The notes below the pieces were generated by a model. The model searched no databases. It was not told where the DNA came from and saw only the letters and a program-made list of their open reading frames with translations. The position numbers and the translations under genes are program-made. From Haliscomenobacter sp040403615 (GTDB taxonomy: Bacteria; Bacteroidota; Bacteroidia; Chitinophagales; Saprospiraceae), in contig NZ_JBBAKG010000031.1 in NCBI RefSeq assembly GCF_040403615.1, forward strand, positions 5,979-69,978: a stretch of 64,000 bases of DNA. Reading direction: 5' to 3'. Of the stretch, positions 7,323 through 15,505 are shown piece after piece. Position 1 is the first letter of the stretch, and the number at the start of each line of letters is the position of its first letter.

Positions 7323-7344
7323 GATAACCCCGCAAGGGGTTATC
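7323..7344. terminator. Hairpin between convergent genes
   Basis: GATAACCCC-GCAA-GGGGTTATC, a perfect 9-bp stem with a GNRA-type loop on the plus strand. It fills the gap between stops at 7311 and 7345. There is no U-run on either side, so it may stall polymerase weakly or protect 3' ends. Confidence 0.6.
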
Positions 7345-8241
7345 TCACGATTGTGCTGTGGGTGTGTTGATCTTGTCCCACTTGTCCACCATAGCATTTT
7401 TGAGTGCCACAGTGGTTGAGAATTTGTTCTTACGCATGAAGTCGTTTATTTTAACGGCTGTAGGATAGTCTGTACTGTTAGGTTTACGTGCATTGGCCAT
7501 GTCAACACCTAAATTGCTATCTTCATCAGGATATCTACTACCGTAATAAACTAGATCATGTCGTAGCTTCTCGGCACGTGGTGATAGCTCTGCTTTACTC
7601 TTTTTGTATATTAGCTCTAACCATGGCTCAAGATACATTGTGACTGGTCTACTTGGCGTATAACCTTTTGGCTGCGGCCCTTTGAGCAAATCTGCTGCCG
7701 CTGCTGGTGTTACTGCTTTGCGAGTATCTTGTAAACGCCAAGCTGATTCATCAGTGTACAAGTATGCAGGAATACCACGCTTCTTAGCAGAGATTAAGAT
7801 AGTTCTGACTTCGGGACTACGATATTCACTTTGTTCTTTCAGCAGCACATGTACTGCCGTCACGCCATCAATTGACATTTCGGGCTCACGGCTAAACACA
7901 CGGTCTTCACTTTCGCTACTTCTGGTGCCGTTGCTGTGTAGCCAAGCACGTTCCCAGTAGTCCACGGGCCGAGTCTTGTAGTTGCGATTCAACCAGGTGC
8001 CGTCGATCACAAACATCACACCGCCGCTGCCAACATATCTATGATAGTCACCCACCCGGCTGCGTGTGGTACTTAAAAAATACGGATACCCTTTGGGAGC
8101 ATACATTTCTTCACTCTTGTTGCCGGTCACACTGCTGAGTTGAAATGCGCCGCCGGTGAGTATCTTGGCTGCTGCACCTATACCTGCATAATGGTAAACC
8201 ACTGCGGTGGCTGCTTCTGCTAGGAATTCTTGTGCTCTCAT
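7345..8241 (-). CDS. Putative ADP-ribosyltransferase-like phage protein
   Basis: 298 residues from ATG 8241. N-terminus MRAQEFLAEA is a form often seen in T4-like marine phage proteins. It is followed by VVYHYAGIGAAAKILTGG, YFLSTTRS, VMFVIDGTWLN and ESEDRVFSREPEM. The order His-Tyr... / S-T... / Glu is reminiscent of H-Y-E type ADP-ribosyltransferase-fold proteins such as DarT-like enzymes, but I cannot confirm the fold. The C-terminal 90 residues form a separate Lys-rich region. If it is a transferase, virion-delivered modification of host proteins would be a natural role. Confidence 0.4.
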   Translation of the reverse strand: MRAQEFLAEAATAVVYHYAGIGAAAKILTGGAFQLSSVTGNKSEEMYAPKGYPYFLSTTRSRVGDYHRYVGSGGVMFVIDGTWLNRNYKTRPVDYWERAWLHSNGTRSSESEDRVFSREPEMSIDGVTAVHVLLKEQSEYRSPEVRTILISAKKRGIPAYLYTDESAWRLQDTRKAVTPAAAADLLKGPQPKGYTPSRPVTMYLEPWLELIYKKSKAELSPRAEKLRHDLVYYGSRYPDEDSNLGVDMANARKPNSTDYPTAVKINDFMRKNKFSTTVALKNAMVDKWDKINTPTAQS

Positions 8242-8246
8242 AGAGC

Positions 8247-8253
8247 TATTTAG
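8247..8253 (-). promoter_or_regulatory. Late-type motif CTAAATA abutting a start codon
   Basis: CTAAATA-GCTCT-ATG(8241), no Shine-Dalgarno sequence; predicts a leaderless mRNA. Confidence 0.5.
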
Positions 8254-8281
8254 CTGCAAAATTGCTAAACAATACGCAATT

Positions 8282-8992
8282 TCAACTCCAGTACTTGCTG
8301 TTGTCTAGGCTGTTCCAGTATTGTTTGTTGTTGCGATTCACAAAGTTTTTCACAAGGTACTTGGCCATGCCCATGTAGCCCATTTTTTTGAATCTACGAC
8401 TGTCCTGTCCAAGGTGGTGTTGGATGATTCTAAACTTTCTGGGACTGTATTTTCTGGACAAAAAGTAATCTTCGCTTGTGGAAAAGTTTTCAGGGAAGCC
8501 ACCGTATTCTTCAAACCGGTCTCTGCGTGTGAGCATGAACGCTCCAACTGCAAAAGGAGAGAAATATTTCAGCGCATGATTTATGGTGTTGAACACAACA
8601 AATCCTGCTTTTGCTCTAAGGTCTTGATCATAACACTTGATGTTCAAGCCCACAAGATCCAGGTTCATGGATTCAATTTTGTCAACAGCATCACGGATAA
8701 CATCGTATTTGAAAAAACGAACATCAGCATCAATGAACAAGATGTATGGGGTAGTGGCTAATCGTGCTCCGTTGTTCTTGGCAATAGACACAGGGCCGCC
8801 GTTGATTATTTCAACATTCAGTTCCCAACTGTTGTCCTGTATAACCTGTCTAGTGGCATCAGTTGAGCAGTCAGCAATGATAACTCTGGTATCACCTATA
8901 TTTTGTTCACGTAGTGCGTTTAGCAAATGATGAATATATGTTTCTTCATTCTTGCAAGGCACTACAATAGTAATTTTATCACTTAGTTTCAT
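8282..8992 (-). CDS. Family 2 glycosyltransferase
   Basis: 236 residues. GT-A start ITIVVPCKNEETYI, VIIADCSTDATRQV, then the metal-binding IDADVRFF (DxD-type) and the acceptor region GGFPENFSTSEDYFLSRK (ED catalytic-base motif). These are the standard GT2 landmarks in order. No membrane segment beyond a short hydrophobic stretch, so probably cytoplasmic. It starts 14 bp inside the LpxH-like gene and may decorate lipopolysaccharide or a phage glycan. Confidence 0.85.
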   Translation of the reverse strand: MKLSDKITIVVPCKNEETYIHHLLNALREQNIGDTRVIIADCSTDATRQVIQDNSWELNVEIINGGPVSIAKNNGARLATTPYILFIDADVRFFKYDVIRDAVDKIESMNLDLVGLNIKCYDQDLRAKAGFVVFNTINHALKYFSPFAVGAFMLTRRDRFEEYGGFPENFSTSEDYFLSRKYSPRKFRIIQHHLGQDSRRFKKMGYMGMAKYLVKNFVNRNNKQYWNSLDNSKYWS

Positions 8993-9743
8993 TGTCTGTC
9001 TCCCGGGTCCAAGTTACAATTTCCCAACGCCCATCATGGTGTTCCACAAGTGCTGTGCATGATTCAACCCAATCGCCATCATTCATGTATGCTACACCAT
9101 TGATTTCTTTGATCTCTGCATGATGTATGTGTCCACATATCACACCATCGAATCCACGCTTCTTACAGTAGTTGGCTAGATTTTCTTCAAACTTGAATAT
9201 AAAGTCTACTGCTTTTTTGACCTTGTGCTTAAGAAACTGGCTAAGGCTAAAGTACCCAAAACCCATACGGTGACGTATCCAATTAAACTTGCTGTTGACA
9301 CTAAGAATGATATCATATGCTCGATCTCCTAGGAATGCTATCCAGGGTGCCAGTCTAGTGATGCCATCAAACAAGTCGCCATGCACCACAAGATAATGTC
9401 TGCCATCTGCACCTATGTGTTCTATCTGATTGTGTATTTCAACATGCCCAAAACTAAACCCATATGGTATCATAGGTCTTAGAAATTCGTCATGATTGCC
9501 GGCCACATACACAACTCTGGTGCCTCGCTTGGCATGGCCTAGTACTCTGCGTACCACATTGGTATGACTCTGTTTCCATCGCCACTTGTTTTGTTGTATA
9601 CGCCAGGCATCTATTATGTCACCCACAAGATACAGGGTCTCGCAGGTGTTGTTCTTGAGAAAGTTGTTGAGTTTCTCTGCCTGACAGTCTCTAGTACCAA
9701 GATGTACATCTGAGATAAAGATACTGCGATAAGTCTTCTGCAT
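8979..9743 (-). CDS. LpxH-like calcineurin-type phosphoesterase
   Basis: 254 residues. All five metallophosphatase blocks are present: FISDVHLGTRD, YLVGDIIDAW, YVAGNHDEFL, LVVHGDLFD and ICGHIHHAEI. The DVHLG...GD..D...GNHD...HGD...GHxH layout and length fit UDP-2,3-diacylglucosamine diphosphatase LpxH and its close relatives, which act in lipid A synthesis at the inner membrane. The gene overlaps the GT2 gene, so the pair may act on the host envelope. A second, different metallophosphoesterase lies at 18371-19174. Confidence 0.75.
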   Translation of the reverse strand: MQKTYRSIFISDVHLGTRDCQAEKLNNFLKNNTCETLYLVGDIIDAWRIQQNKWRWKQSHTNVVRRVLGHAKRGTRVVYVAGNHDEFLRPMIPYGFSFGHVEIHNQIEHIGADGRHYLVVHGDLFDGITRLAPWIAFLGDRAYDIILSVNSKFNWIRHRMGFGYFSLSQFLKHKVKKAVDFIFKFEENLANYCKKRGFDGVICGHIHHAEIKEINGVAYMNDGDWVESCTALVEHHDGRWEIVTWTRETDNETK

Positions 9744-9747
9744 GGGG

Positions 9748-9754
9748 TATTTAA
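9748..9754 (-). promoter_or_regulatory. Late-type motif TTAAATA abutting a start codon
   Basis: TTAAATA-CCCC-ATG(9743), no Shine-Dalgarno sequence; predicts a leaderless mRNA. Confidence 0.45.
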
Positions 9755-9787
9755 GCAGAAGTTTACCCTAATGATGTTACAGTTGTG

Positions 9788-10099
9788 TTACACGGTGGGA
9801 GACACAGCGTTGAGTTCTTTTTTGATACTGTGATAGTCTTCCAGGATAGATATAGCAGGCACCGTGGTTGTAGCGTAGGCCGGGGGTATATGTTGCCATT
9901 CCTCTTCTGATACTCCTGACACAATCATGGCAGTGTATTCGTGACCGTCACTAGTGTGCAGCTTCACTCGTTCAAAACTAAACGGATTTTGTGCTGCACT
10001 AGTCAAGGCCTGTGCCAAGGCTTTCAAAGCAGCAGGATCAGCCACAATGTGTAGATCTGTCTTTGGTTCGTTGTGTGGATATATGTGTAGTCGTGCCAT
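9788..10099 (-). CDS. Hypothetical protein
   Basis: 103 residues, soluble, with LHIVADPAALKALAQALTSA and VKLHTSDGHEYTAMIVSGVS. No family recognised. Its start shares a base with the stop of the polymerase-like gene upstream (10099), so the two are coupled. Confidence 0.55.
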   Translation of the reverse strand: MARLHIYPHNEPKTDLHIVADPAALKALAQALTSAAQNPFSFERVKLHTSDGHEYTAMIVSGVSEEEWQHIPPAYATTTVPAISILEDYHSIKKELNAVSPTV

Positions 10100-11775
10100 T
10101 AGTCAATGTGTGCTATGTCTTGCAATCTCATGCGTTTGCTTTTTAGTACTTTAACACATTCTGAACTGTTTGCATAGTCCAAACGGCCCTTTCCCCACAG
10201 GATTGGCTGATCTGCAAAACTGATTGCATGCGGCAAGATCACATCAAGATAACGACCATTGCCAGTGCCCAGGGTAGCAAAGGTTATGTAGCCTTTGGCT
10301 CCGCTGCGGAACACTCGATAGTTAGCCACTAGCCCTACAAACTCCACTTCTCCGGGTCGGCGAATCTCGGTACAGGCCGGAATGAATCTACTGGAACTCC
10401 AACGGCCAGTGCGAAACAGTTCTTCACACTCACCACCTTCTAACGGAGAAGCTATTGCGCCAGCCAACTTGGCTTCTTGCCAATATACCCACTTGCTGTA
10501 ACTGCCTTCGCAGTGTTTCAAACAGGCTTGCCAGAACTCTCGGGGATGATGTGCCTTGTTGTAGGCCAGAGCCCAGATCAGGCGTCCCAGATTGGTAGCA
10601 TGAGCACGACACAGTCCAAAGTGACTAAGTTCTCGCAAGGATGCCAACACAGTGTCCCTTTTGGGATGATCGCCAATCAATTGCATGAATTCATAGATCT
10701 TTTCTTCATTGCGTTTGGCAAATGCTCTGCGCCACATGTCTGCGGTGTACATGTCGCAGTCCAGGATGTTTGCAATCATGGTGATAGCGTCATCCTCAAA
10801 TACCACTGTGTCCCGCTGTATTGTATCTGCTGACCAGTCCTGGAAAGCACTGGCTCTGCGCCGTCCTTGAGTGGCCACTGGACGTATCAGAGCTGTGGCC
10901 AAGGTACAGTCTGAGCGACTTTTGATTTTCAAGGCACGGAACAGTCGTTTCATGGCCGGACTTTCGCCTTGCGTAACTCCCAGTACATCACCCCGTGCCA
11001 GCAGCGCACTGGTCTTTTCATCATGTTCAGGATAGTCAGTGAGTGGTCGCTGATCAATCTCCCATAACTGACTCAGTCCACGATTGGCCAGGATGTCAAT
11101 CTTGAAGTGTTCAAGATCTTCAACTTCATACTTGTCTAACAAGATCTGATTGTCACCATTGATCAGGCTTTTTGGTACAGCCCGATCAAAGATCAGGATA
11201 CCACCACAGTGCTTGGAGATACAGCGTTTCTTGCCCATGAGCTTGGCTGTGACACGTTCAGCTTCTGCTATCTCTTCAGGGGGCAACACTTGATTAAATT
11301 CAAATCCACGCTTGAGTGTGCCTTTAGCACCTAGTCTTTTGGCTGCTTCTCGCTTGGCGCTTTTCTCTTTGTACATCACATAATTTGATACCCTGGCACT
11401 CTGTCCTGGCCAGCGTTTGAATATGCGATTCATCACAGTGGCCTGCTGCCAGTGTGGAAAGTCTAGATCAATATCCGGCAAGTCGTCACGTTTGGGATTC
11501 ATGAAACGTGCTATGGGAATATTTTCTGCCACGGGATCAAGATCACTTATACCCATGAGCCAGCATACTAGGCTGGAGCCTGCCGAACCTCGGGTGATAT
11601 GTGGTATATCTCGGGTGAGATCTAATATCTCTCTCACACGCAGAAAGTGTCGTGCAAAGTTTTGATCTCTTATTAGTTCTAGTTCTTCTGCCAGTCTATC
11701 TGCATAGACTGTGTCTTGTGGTAATGCTCTTCTGAATTGCTTTACTAGTTGTTCAAGTTCCTGATATCTATCCAT
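10099..11775 (-). CDS. DNA polymerase III alpha-like protein lacking the PHP domain
   Basis: 558 residues, about half of bacterial DnaE. Palm motifs of family C polymerases are intact: TRGSAGSSLVCWLMGISDLD, MNPKRDDLPDIDLDFP (Asp101, Asp103) and HFKIDIL (Asp227), which match DnaE catalytic Asp401/403/555. Later blocks correspond to the ALYRPGP region (TALIRPVATQGRR), the KSHSAAYA region (LCRAHATNLGRLIWALAY) and a C-terminal OB fold (EVEFVGLVANYRV, GYITFATLGTG). Absent are the N-terminal PHP domain and most of the fingers. No PHP gene is visible nearby. It may be a translesion or repair polymerase (UvdE is close) or the replicase of this phage. Confidence 0.8.
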   Translation of the reverse strand: MDRYQELEQLVKQFRRALPQDTVYADRLAEELELIRDQNFARHFLRVREILDLTRDIPHITRGSAGSSLVCWLMGISDLDPVAENIPIARFMNPKRDDLPDIDLDFPHWQQATVMNRIFKRWPGQSARVSNYVMYKEKSAKREAAKRLGAKGTLKRGFEFNQVLPPEEIAEAERVTAKLMGKKRCISKHCGGILIFDRAVPKSLINGDNQILLDKYEVEDLEHFKIDILANRGLSQLWEIDQRPLTDYPEHDEKTSALLARGDVLGVTQGESPAMKRLFRALKIKSRSDCTLATALIRPVATQGRRRASAFQDWSADTIQRDTVVFEDDAITMIANILDCDMYTADMWRRAFAKRNEEKIYEFMQLIGDHPKRDTVLASLRELSHFGLCRAHATNLGRLIWALAYNKAHHPREFWQACLKHCEGSYSKWVYWQEAKLAGAIASPLEGGECEELFRTGRWSSSRFIPACTEIRRPGEVEFVGLVANYRVFRSGAKGYITFATLGTGNGRYLDVILPHAISFADQPILWGKGRLDYANSSECVKVLKSKRMRLQDIAHID

Positions 11776-11806
11776 GTTATGCTGCCTTTTAGTTGCCTTA
11801 GGCAGA

Positions 11807-11814
11807 TATTTATG
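11807..11814 (-). promoter_or_regulatory. Late-type promoter motif CATAAATA
   Basis: CATAAATATC on the minus strand, 31 bp before the polymerase-like start at 11775. Confidence 0.4.
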
Positions 11815-11877
11815 GATCTATTTTTAGGATGATAAAATTTAAAACTCAAACGTTACAACACTTCAGATAGCAGTAAA

Positions 11878-12036
11878 CTATATTTGGACCAGAGTCCAGC
11901 GAGTTGTAAATGCCTTGCCAGCAGCCTTGTGTTTGAGAATTTTTCTATATTCTTCTTGACGAAGTTGTTGAATCTTCTTGTCATCGTGGTCAACACAAGC
12001 CCGGTATAGTTGCTTGATCAATTTTGATTGTTTCAT
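11878..12036 (-). CDS. Small basic phage protein
   Basis: 52 residues, MKQSKLIKQLYRACVDHDDK then a Gln/Arg/Lys-rich helix and KAFTTRWTLVQI. AAGGA lies upstream and a perfect TATAAATA motif sits 21 bp before the ATG at 12036, which supports a real gene. No family recognised; the helical basic nature suggests nucleic-acid or protein binding. Confidence 0.65.
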   Translation of the reverse strand: MKQSKLIKQLYRACVDHDDKKIQQLRQEEYRKILKHKAAGKAFTTRWTLVQI

Positions 12037-12057
12037 GACATGCCCATCCTTGAAAAC

Positions 12058-12065
12058 TATTTATA
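12058..12065 (-). promoter_or_regulatory. Perfect T4-type late promoter TATAAATA
   Basis: GGTATAAATAG on the minus strand, identical to the T4 late promoter core, ahead of the 52-residue gene at 11878-12036. Confidence 0.7.
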
Positions 12066-12087
12066 CCGTTAGTGAAATAATTGCCAA

Positions 12088-12111
12088 TAAAAAAGAGCCC
12101 TAGAGCCCTTA
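12088..12111 (-). terminator. Probable rho-independent terminator
   Basis: Minus strand AAGGGCT-CTAG-GGCTCTT followed by TTTTATT; the 7-bp stem includes G-U pairs. It follows the membrane protein gene ending at 12190. Confidence 0.5.
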
Positions 12112-12189
12112 GTGCTGGTTACGAATTCCAGCGTCCACCATATCTTGTGGCCGGTTTGTTTACCTATAGTGCTGTGTATTGCAGTTCTG

Positions 12190-12486
12190 TTACACAATTT
12201 GCAGAATCATGCGAGTCAGTCCCACCATGTCTATGCTTACCAAAAGTATATAGTTAGCCAGCATACCAAAAGATTTCCTAGTATAACTAGCCCAAGCATA
12301 CATGGCACAACCAGCAATCCAGATAGGATACATGTACAATAACGGAGGGTTGGGGACGGTGATCGCCATTGTGATCGAACAGCCAATAGACACTGCCCAA
12401 GCCACAATCTCAACCACAAACCGAACAGGGTAAGTTTTATAGTCATCTCGGATCCAAGAAAAAATGTTGGGTAGTATATCGTTCAT
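12190..12486 (-). CDS. Small membrane protein with three transmembrane segments
   Basis: 98 residues. After a short amphipathic start (SWIRDDYKTYPVRF) come three hydrophobic segments: VVEIVAWAVSIGCSITMAIT, YMYPIWIAGCAMYAWAS and GMLANYILLVSIDMVGLTRM. The pattern is seen in conserved small membrane proteins of T4-like marine phages and faintly recalls PnuC/SemiSWEET transporters. Start overlaps the UvdE stop (ATGA). Function unknown. Confidence 0.6.
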   Translation of the reverse strand: MNDILPNIFSWIRDDYKTYPVRFVVEIVAWAVSIGCSITMAITVPNPPLLYMYPIWIAGCAMYAWASYTRKSFGMLANYILLVSIDMVGLTRMILQIV

Positions 12487-13511
12487 GCCTGAGCCAGTCG
12501 CTGATTGTACACCTGTTCACTGGCAAGGTTCTTGCCTTTGGCCTCACACTGAATATCCCACTGATCACCAAATGTCAGGGCCCATTCATTGCAGGCAGTG
12601 TTCCACATCATATCGCTATGTGCCCGGAGTTTTTGCTTTTTAAAACCTGCTGCAAGTAGTCCATCAAGATCGGGTCGAACTCGGTGATCGTGACCCACCA
12701 AAATATCTTCACGGCTAACACTGTAGTGAAGAGCAGGACGAACACCACGCCAAGACTCAACAACCCGTTGCGCACGAGGGTCCGCAGGCGTGATGTATTC
12801 TCCGCTGTTGATCCAGTGATGGTGTATGTCCAGCACAAGAGCCACATGCTCAGCCACAAGTAAAGTAGAATCGATGCCATTTGTCATTTCGTCATTTTCG
12901 ATGGAGATAAGATTCCTGGCCTCGGGACTGAGGCGACCCAAGGTCTTAAGGAATTTGGTGACACCACCTTTGCCACTTAAATGTACATTTATCTTGAATC
13001 CCGAGTCATGCCATGATTTTCCATAGCCCATCCAGCGGGCCATGTCTGTATGATACTCAAATTCTAGTATGCTGCGTTCCACAATCACATCATGCTCACT
13101 GGCCAGCACACAGAACTGTCCGGGATGGAAGCTGAGTCTCACACCTAGTCTGCGGGCAGTTTCGCCAATGGGTGCAAAAATACGAGCCAGATGATCTTGT
13201 ATTTCTGTGCGCTGCCACCAGTCAATCCAGCTGGCTTCGGTGTAGCCTTGCAGCATTTCTGAACCCAGTCGTACCATTCTACGACCTTCGGGCAGGGTGG
13301 CCACTCGTTCAATCATTCGGACCGCTGCTGCGGCATTGTGATTCATTATGTCCCATTGCCGCTGTTCAGCTTCATCTTTGTGCTCGCGAAGCCACCGCAT
13401 GGTGGTTGATCGGCCGTTTAATTCACGGTCCACAGCATTGACCTTCATGCCGCCGCATTCGGACGGATCATTAAGCCATTTGCAGCAAAAACCAATTTGG
13501 GGTGTAGTCAT
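12483..13511 (-). CDS. uvdE: UV damage endonuclease UvdE/UVDE
   Basis: 342 residues from ATG 13511; a GTG three codons upstream is possible but overlaps the previous stop. UvdE nicks DNA 5' of UV photoproducts. The TIM-barrel metal-site motifs are in order: LSFHPGQFCVL, INVHLSGKGGV, ISIENDEM, ALVLDIHHHW (His pair), LHYSVSRED and LRAHSDMMWN. Length equals that of bacterial UvsE. Phage-encoded UV repair is known (T4 uses DenV), and a sunlit freshwater habitat would favour it. It is the fifth gene of a six-gene coupled operon. Confidence 0.92.
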   Translation of the reverse strand: MTTPQIGFCCKWLNDPSECGGMKVNAVDRELNGRSTTMRWLREHKDEAEQRQWDIMNHNAAAAVRMIERVATLPEGRRMVRLGSEMLQGYTEASWIDWWQRTEIQDHLARIFAPIGETARRLGVRLSFHPGQFCVLASEHDVIVERSILEFEYHTDMARWMGYGKSWHDSGFKINVHLSGKGGVTKFLKTLGRLSPEARNLISIENDEMTNGIDSTLLVAEHVALVLDIHHHWINSGEYITPADPRAQRVVESWRGVRPALHYSVSREDILVGHDHRVRPDLDGLLAAGFKKQKLRAHSDMMWNTACNEWALTFGDQWDIQCEAKGKNLASEQVYNQRLAQA

Positions 13512-13512
13512 A

Positions 13513-14061
13513 TCAATCACTGTTGTTGTTCAGTAATTGTAACACATTTGGTAATAAATCTCTAGTGATATTGGAGAGTTTTTGGATAGATTTGTCAAGA
13601 TTTTTTGGATGATCTACAATCACCCATTGTTTTCCGCTGTCCTTAATAGACTGCGCCAACAGTCCGATATAGTTATTTCGGCTGACCTTTGCGTTGGGTT
13701 TGGATTCTAGGTCAAATCCTACCATGATTATGACATCTGCTACACTAGCTGATAAATGAGCAGCAACAATATCATCTATTGAATCCACAACAAAATCAAA
13801 CTCACCGCCAAACACATTGACACGTGGTGGATTGCTCAGAGTTTCGTAAACCGTTTTTGGAATATAGAGATTGCATACATCAGCATAGCCTTGCTCGATT
13901 AACACTGCTGCTTGATCAGCGTCCCAACACACCACGTTGTCGGTTTGGTACGCTCGCTGAGTGCGCCAGCTGCCCCAGATGGGTGCAATGTCACGCATGG
14001 GTTGTGTGTCGGCACTCGGAGGCAACAAGGTATTTTCAGCCAACAGCCAAGCTATATTCAT
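13513..14061 (-). CDS. Hypothetical protein in the amidinotransferase operon
   Basis: 182 residues, no family recognised. It starts with MNIAWLLAENTLLPPSADT and has alternating beta/alpha segments (DNVVCWDADQAAVLIEQGYA, DFVVDSIDDIVAAH, ADVIIMVGFDL, QWVIVDHPKNL), suggesting a Rossmann-like domain. ATGA overlap with the amidinotransferase gene and 1-bp spacing to UvdE indicate co-translation. It may act on the same small molecule as its neighbours. Confidence 0.6.
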   Translation of the reverse strand: MNIAWLLAENTLLPPSADTQPMRDIAPIWGSWRTQRAYQTDNVVCWDADQAAVLIEQGYADVCNLYIPKTVYETLSNPPRVNVFGGEFDFVVDSIDDIVAAHLSASVADVIIMVGFDLESKPNAKVSRNNYIGLLAQSIKDSGKQWVIVDHPKNLDKSIQKLSNITRDLLPNVLQLLNNNSD

Positions 14062-14987
14062 GGCTCTCTATGCAGGTCTAGAGTAACACAGTGAAATCCG
14101 CCACCTAGTGTTCTACTGTGCCGCAGTTCAAGAGGTATAACAGTCATGCCCATGCCCTGTTCTAGAGCCTGTATCATGGCTTCTTGCTTGGCATCTACTA
14201 TGACTGTTTGAGGATCAATGCTCAACATGTTGAGTCCAATCCATTTTGAAGCATACGGATATTGATAGAATCCTTGTGCCACCACTTGGTCAACAAAAAA
14301 TATTTCTTTGCCTTTGAGATGTCGTGGTAGATCTTTCCTGTTGCTATCTAGCCTGCTGCCATTCACAACAAATTGATCTGCATTCAAGGCCACAATAGTT
14401 GAATCAATATGCACGCCAGCATAGAAGTTGCACAGTTCTATATCTACATCTGGAAACTGATTGCACAACCATTCGTAGGCTGCTCGATTGCCCGAGGCCG
14501 ATTCAAGAAACAACCACTTGTGTTGTGTCACCCGCAAAATATTGGCTGCATCCAGTACCATGCCTGCTGCTCGTGGCATTGTGATAACCTGATCTGCTGC
14601 TTGTAAAATATCATGATAGCACTGTAGTTCCATGTCTCTACAGGGATACATCATGGCAGGATCAACCACAATTGACCCATGCACAAGTAGTCTATCACGT
14701 GGACAGTAGTTGTACAGGCCATCGTGAACTTGAAAGTTGAATGGTTCAGGGCGCACAACTTCAACACCGTGTGCTGTCAACGTGTCTGCTAGCGTTTGTA
14801 GGTCTTGGTTGGCTTCGTCTATGATCCATTGCGGCACAGGACCGGATGGCACAGGTGTTTCTTTCCAGAGTGTGCGCTCTGCTTCTGTATTAAACACCGG
14901 ATCATTGATGGGCCAGTTGGCATGGGTCGCATCACCCACCACCATGCTTTTGAGTGTGCTGTATTCGTTGTAGCTGGAAATTTTCAT
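14058..14987 (-). CDS. Amidinotransferase (glycine/inosamine-type)
   Basis: 309 residues of the pentein fold. The catalytic Cys is in TLGGGFHCVTLDLHR near the C-terminus, the catalytic His in YAGVHIDSTIVAL, and the acidic partner in MVLDAANILRV; these match arginine:glycine and inosamine-phosphate amidinotransferases. Such enzymes transfer the amidino group of arginine to an amine through an amidino-Cys intermediate. It is coupled by ATGA overlaps to a 2OG oxygenase upstream and an unknown protein downstream. A guanidino-modified sugar, lipid or metabolite is a reasonable product; arginine deiminase-like activity is the main alternative. Confidence 0.8.
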   Translation of the reverse strand: MKISSYNEYSTLKSMVVGDATHANWPINDPVFNTEAERTLWKETPVPSGPVPQWIIDEANQDLQTLADTLTAHGVEVVRPEPFNFQVHDGLYNYCPRDRLLVHGSIVVDPAMMYPCRDMELQCYHDILQAADQVITMPRAAGMVLDAANILRVTQHKWLFLESASGNRAAYEWLCNQFPDVDIELCNFYAGVHIDSTIVALNADQFVVNGSRLDSNRKDLPRHLKGKEIFFVDQVVAQGFYQYPYASKWIGLNMLSIDPQTVIVDAKQEAMIQALEQGMGMTVIPLELRHSRTLGGGFHCVTLDLHREP

Positions 14988-15505
14988 GTGGTTCCAGTTA
15001 ATTGTAGTGTGTAACGATCAGTTTTGCCAACATTGGCAGCCAGATGTAGAAAGTCATCACGCCAGCTGACCCAGTCACCAGCACGCCAATTGATAACAGG
15101 CACACCATTCATTTCCAGGTAATGCCCACTAGACCAGTCTTCTAAAAACACAATGGTACGAACCACTGACTGGGTTGATTCAAGTCCGTGTATGAGTTTG
15201 AATCTTCTGTAGGTATCTCTGTGGGCAGGCAATACTGCGCCCGGAGACATGCGATACACACTCCAACCTAGCTTGGTCCAACAAAACTTATCACATATAG
15301 AACTCATCCAAGCAGGCTCAGGGAAACGCATGTCATACATGTCCCCGGTGAATTTACTTTGCGTGTATCCCAGCTGACGCCATTCTGCTAGACTTTCTCG
15401 ATCATTGAACTGTTCGTGGATGTAGTCAAGATCTCGATGTTGCAGTCCCCAGTCAGGATCTATGTGGCCTTGTGCCCAGATGTTATTTTGGTCGAGTGTT
15501 GCCAT
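14984..15505 (-). CDS. 2-oxoglutarate/Fe(II)-dependent oxygenase-like protein
   Basis: 173 residues with a double-stranded beta-helix layout. Iron ligands are likely in LPAHRDTYRRFKL (HxD) and in DFLHLAANVGKTDRYTLQLTG (distal His, then Arg for 2OG). TIVFLEDWSSGHYLEMNG lies between, as in aspartyl-hydroxylase and phage 2OG oxygenases, which are common in T4-like aquatic phages. It overlaps the dehydrogenase gene by 22 bp and the amidinotransferase gene by 4 bp. Confidence 0.7.
   Translation of the reverse strand: MATLDQNNIWAQGHIDPDWGLQHRDLDYIHEQFNDRESLAEWRQLGYTQSKFTGDMYDMRFPEPAWMSSICDKFCWTKLGWSVYRMSPGAVLPAHRDTYRRFKLIHGLESTQSVVRTIVFLEDWSSGHYLEMNGVPVINWRAGDWVSWRDDFLHLAANVGKTDRYTLQLTGTT

Noticed and set aside
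12100..12189. A short minus-strand frame ending RYGGRWNS.
   Set aside because: It looks protein-like but has no start codon after the in-frame stop, so it cannot be called as a gene.
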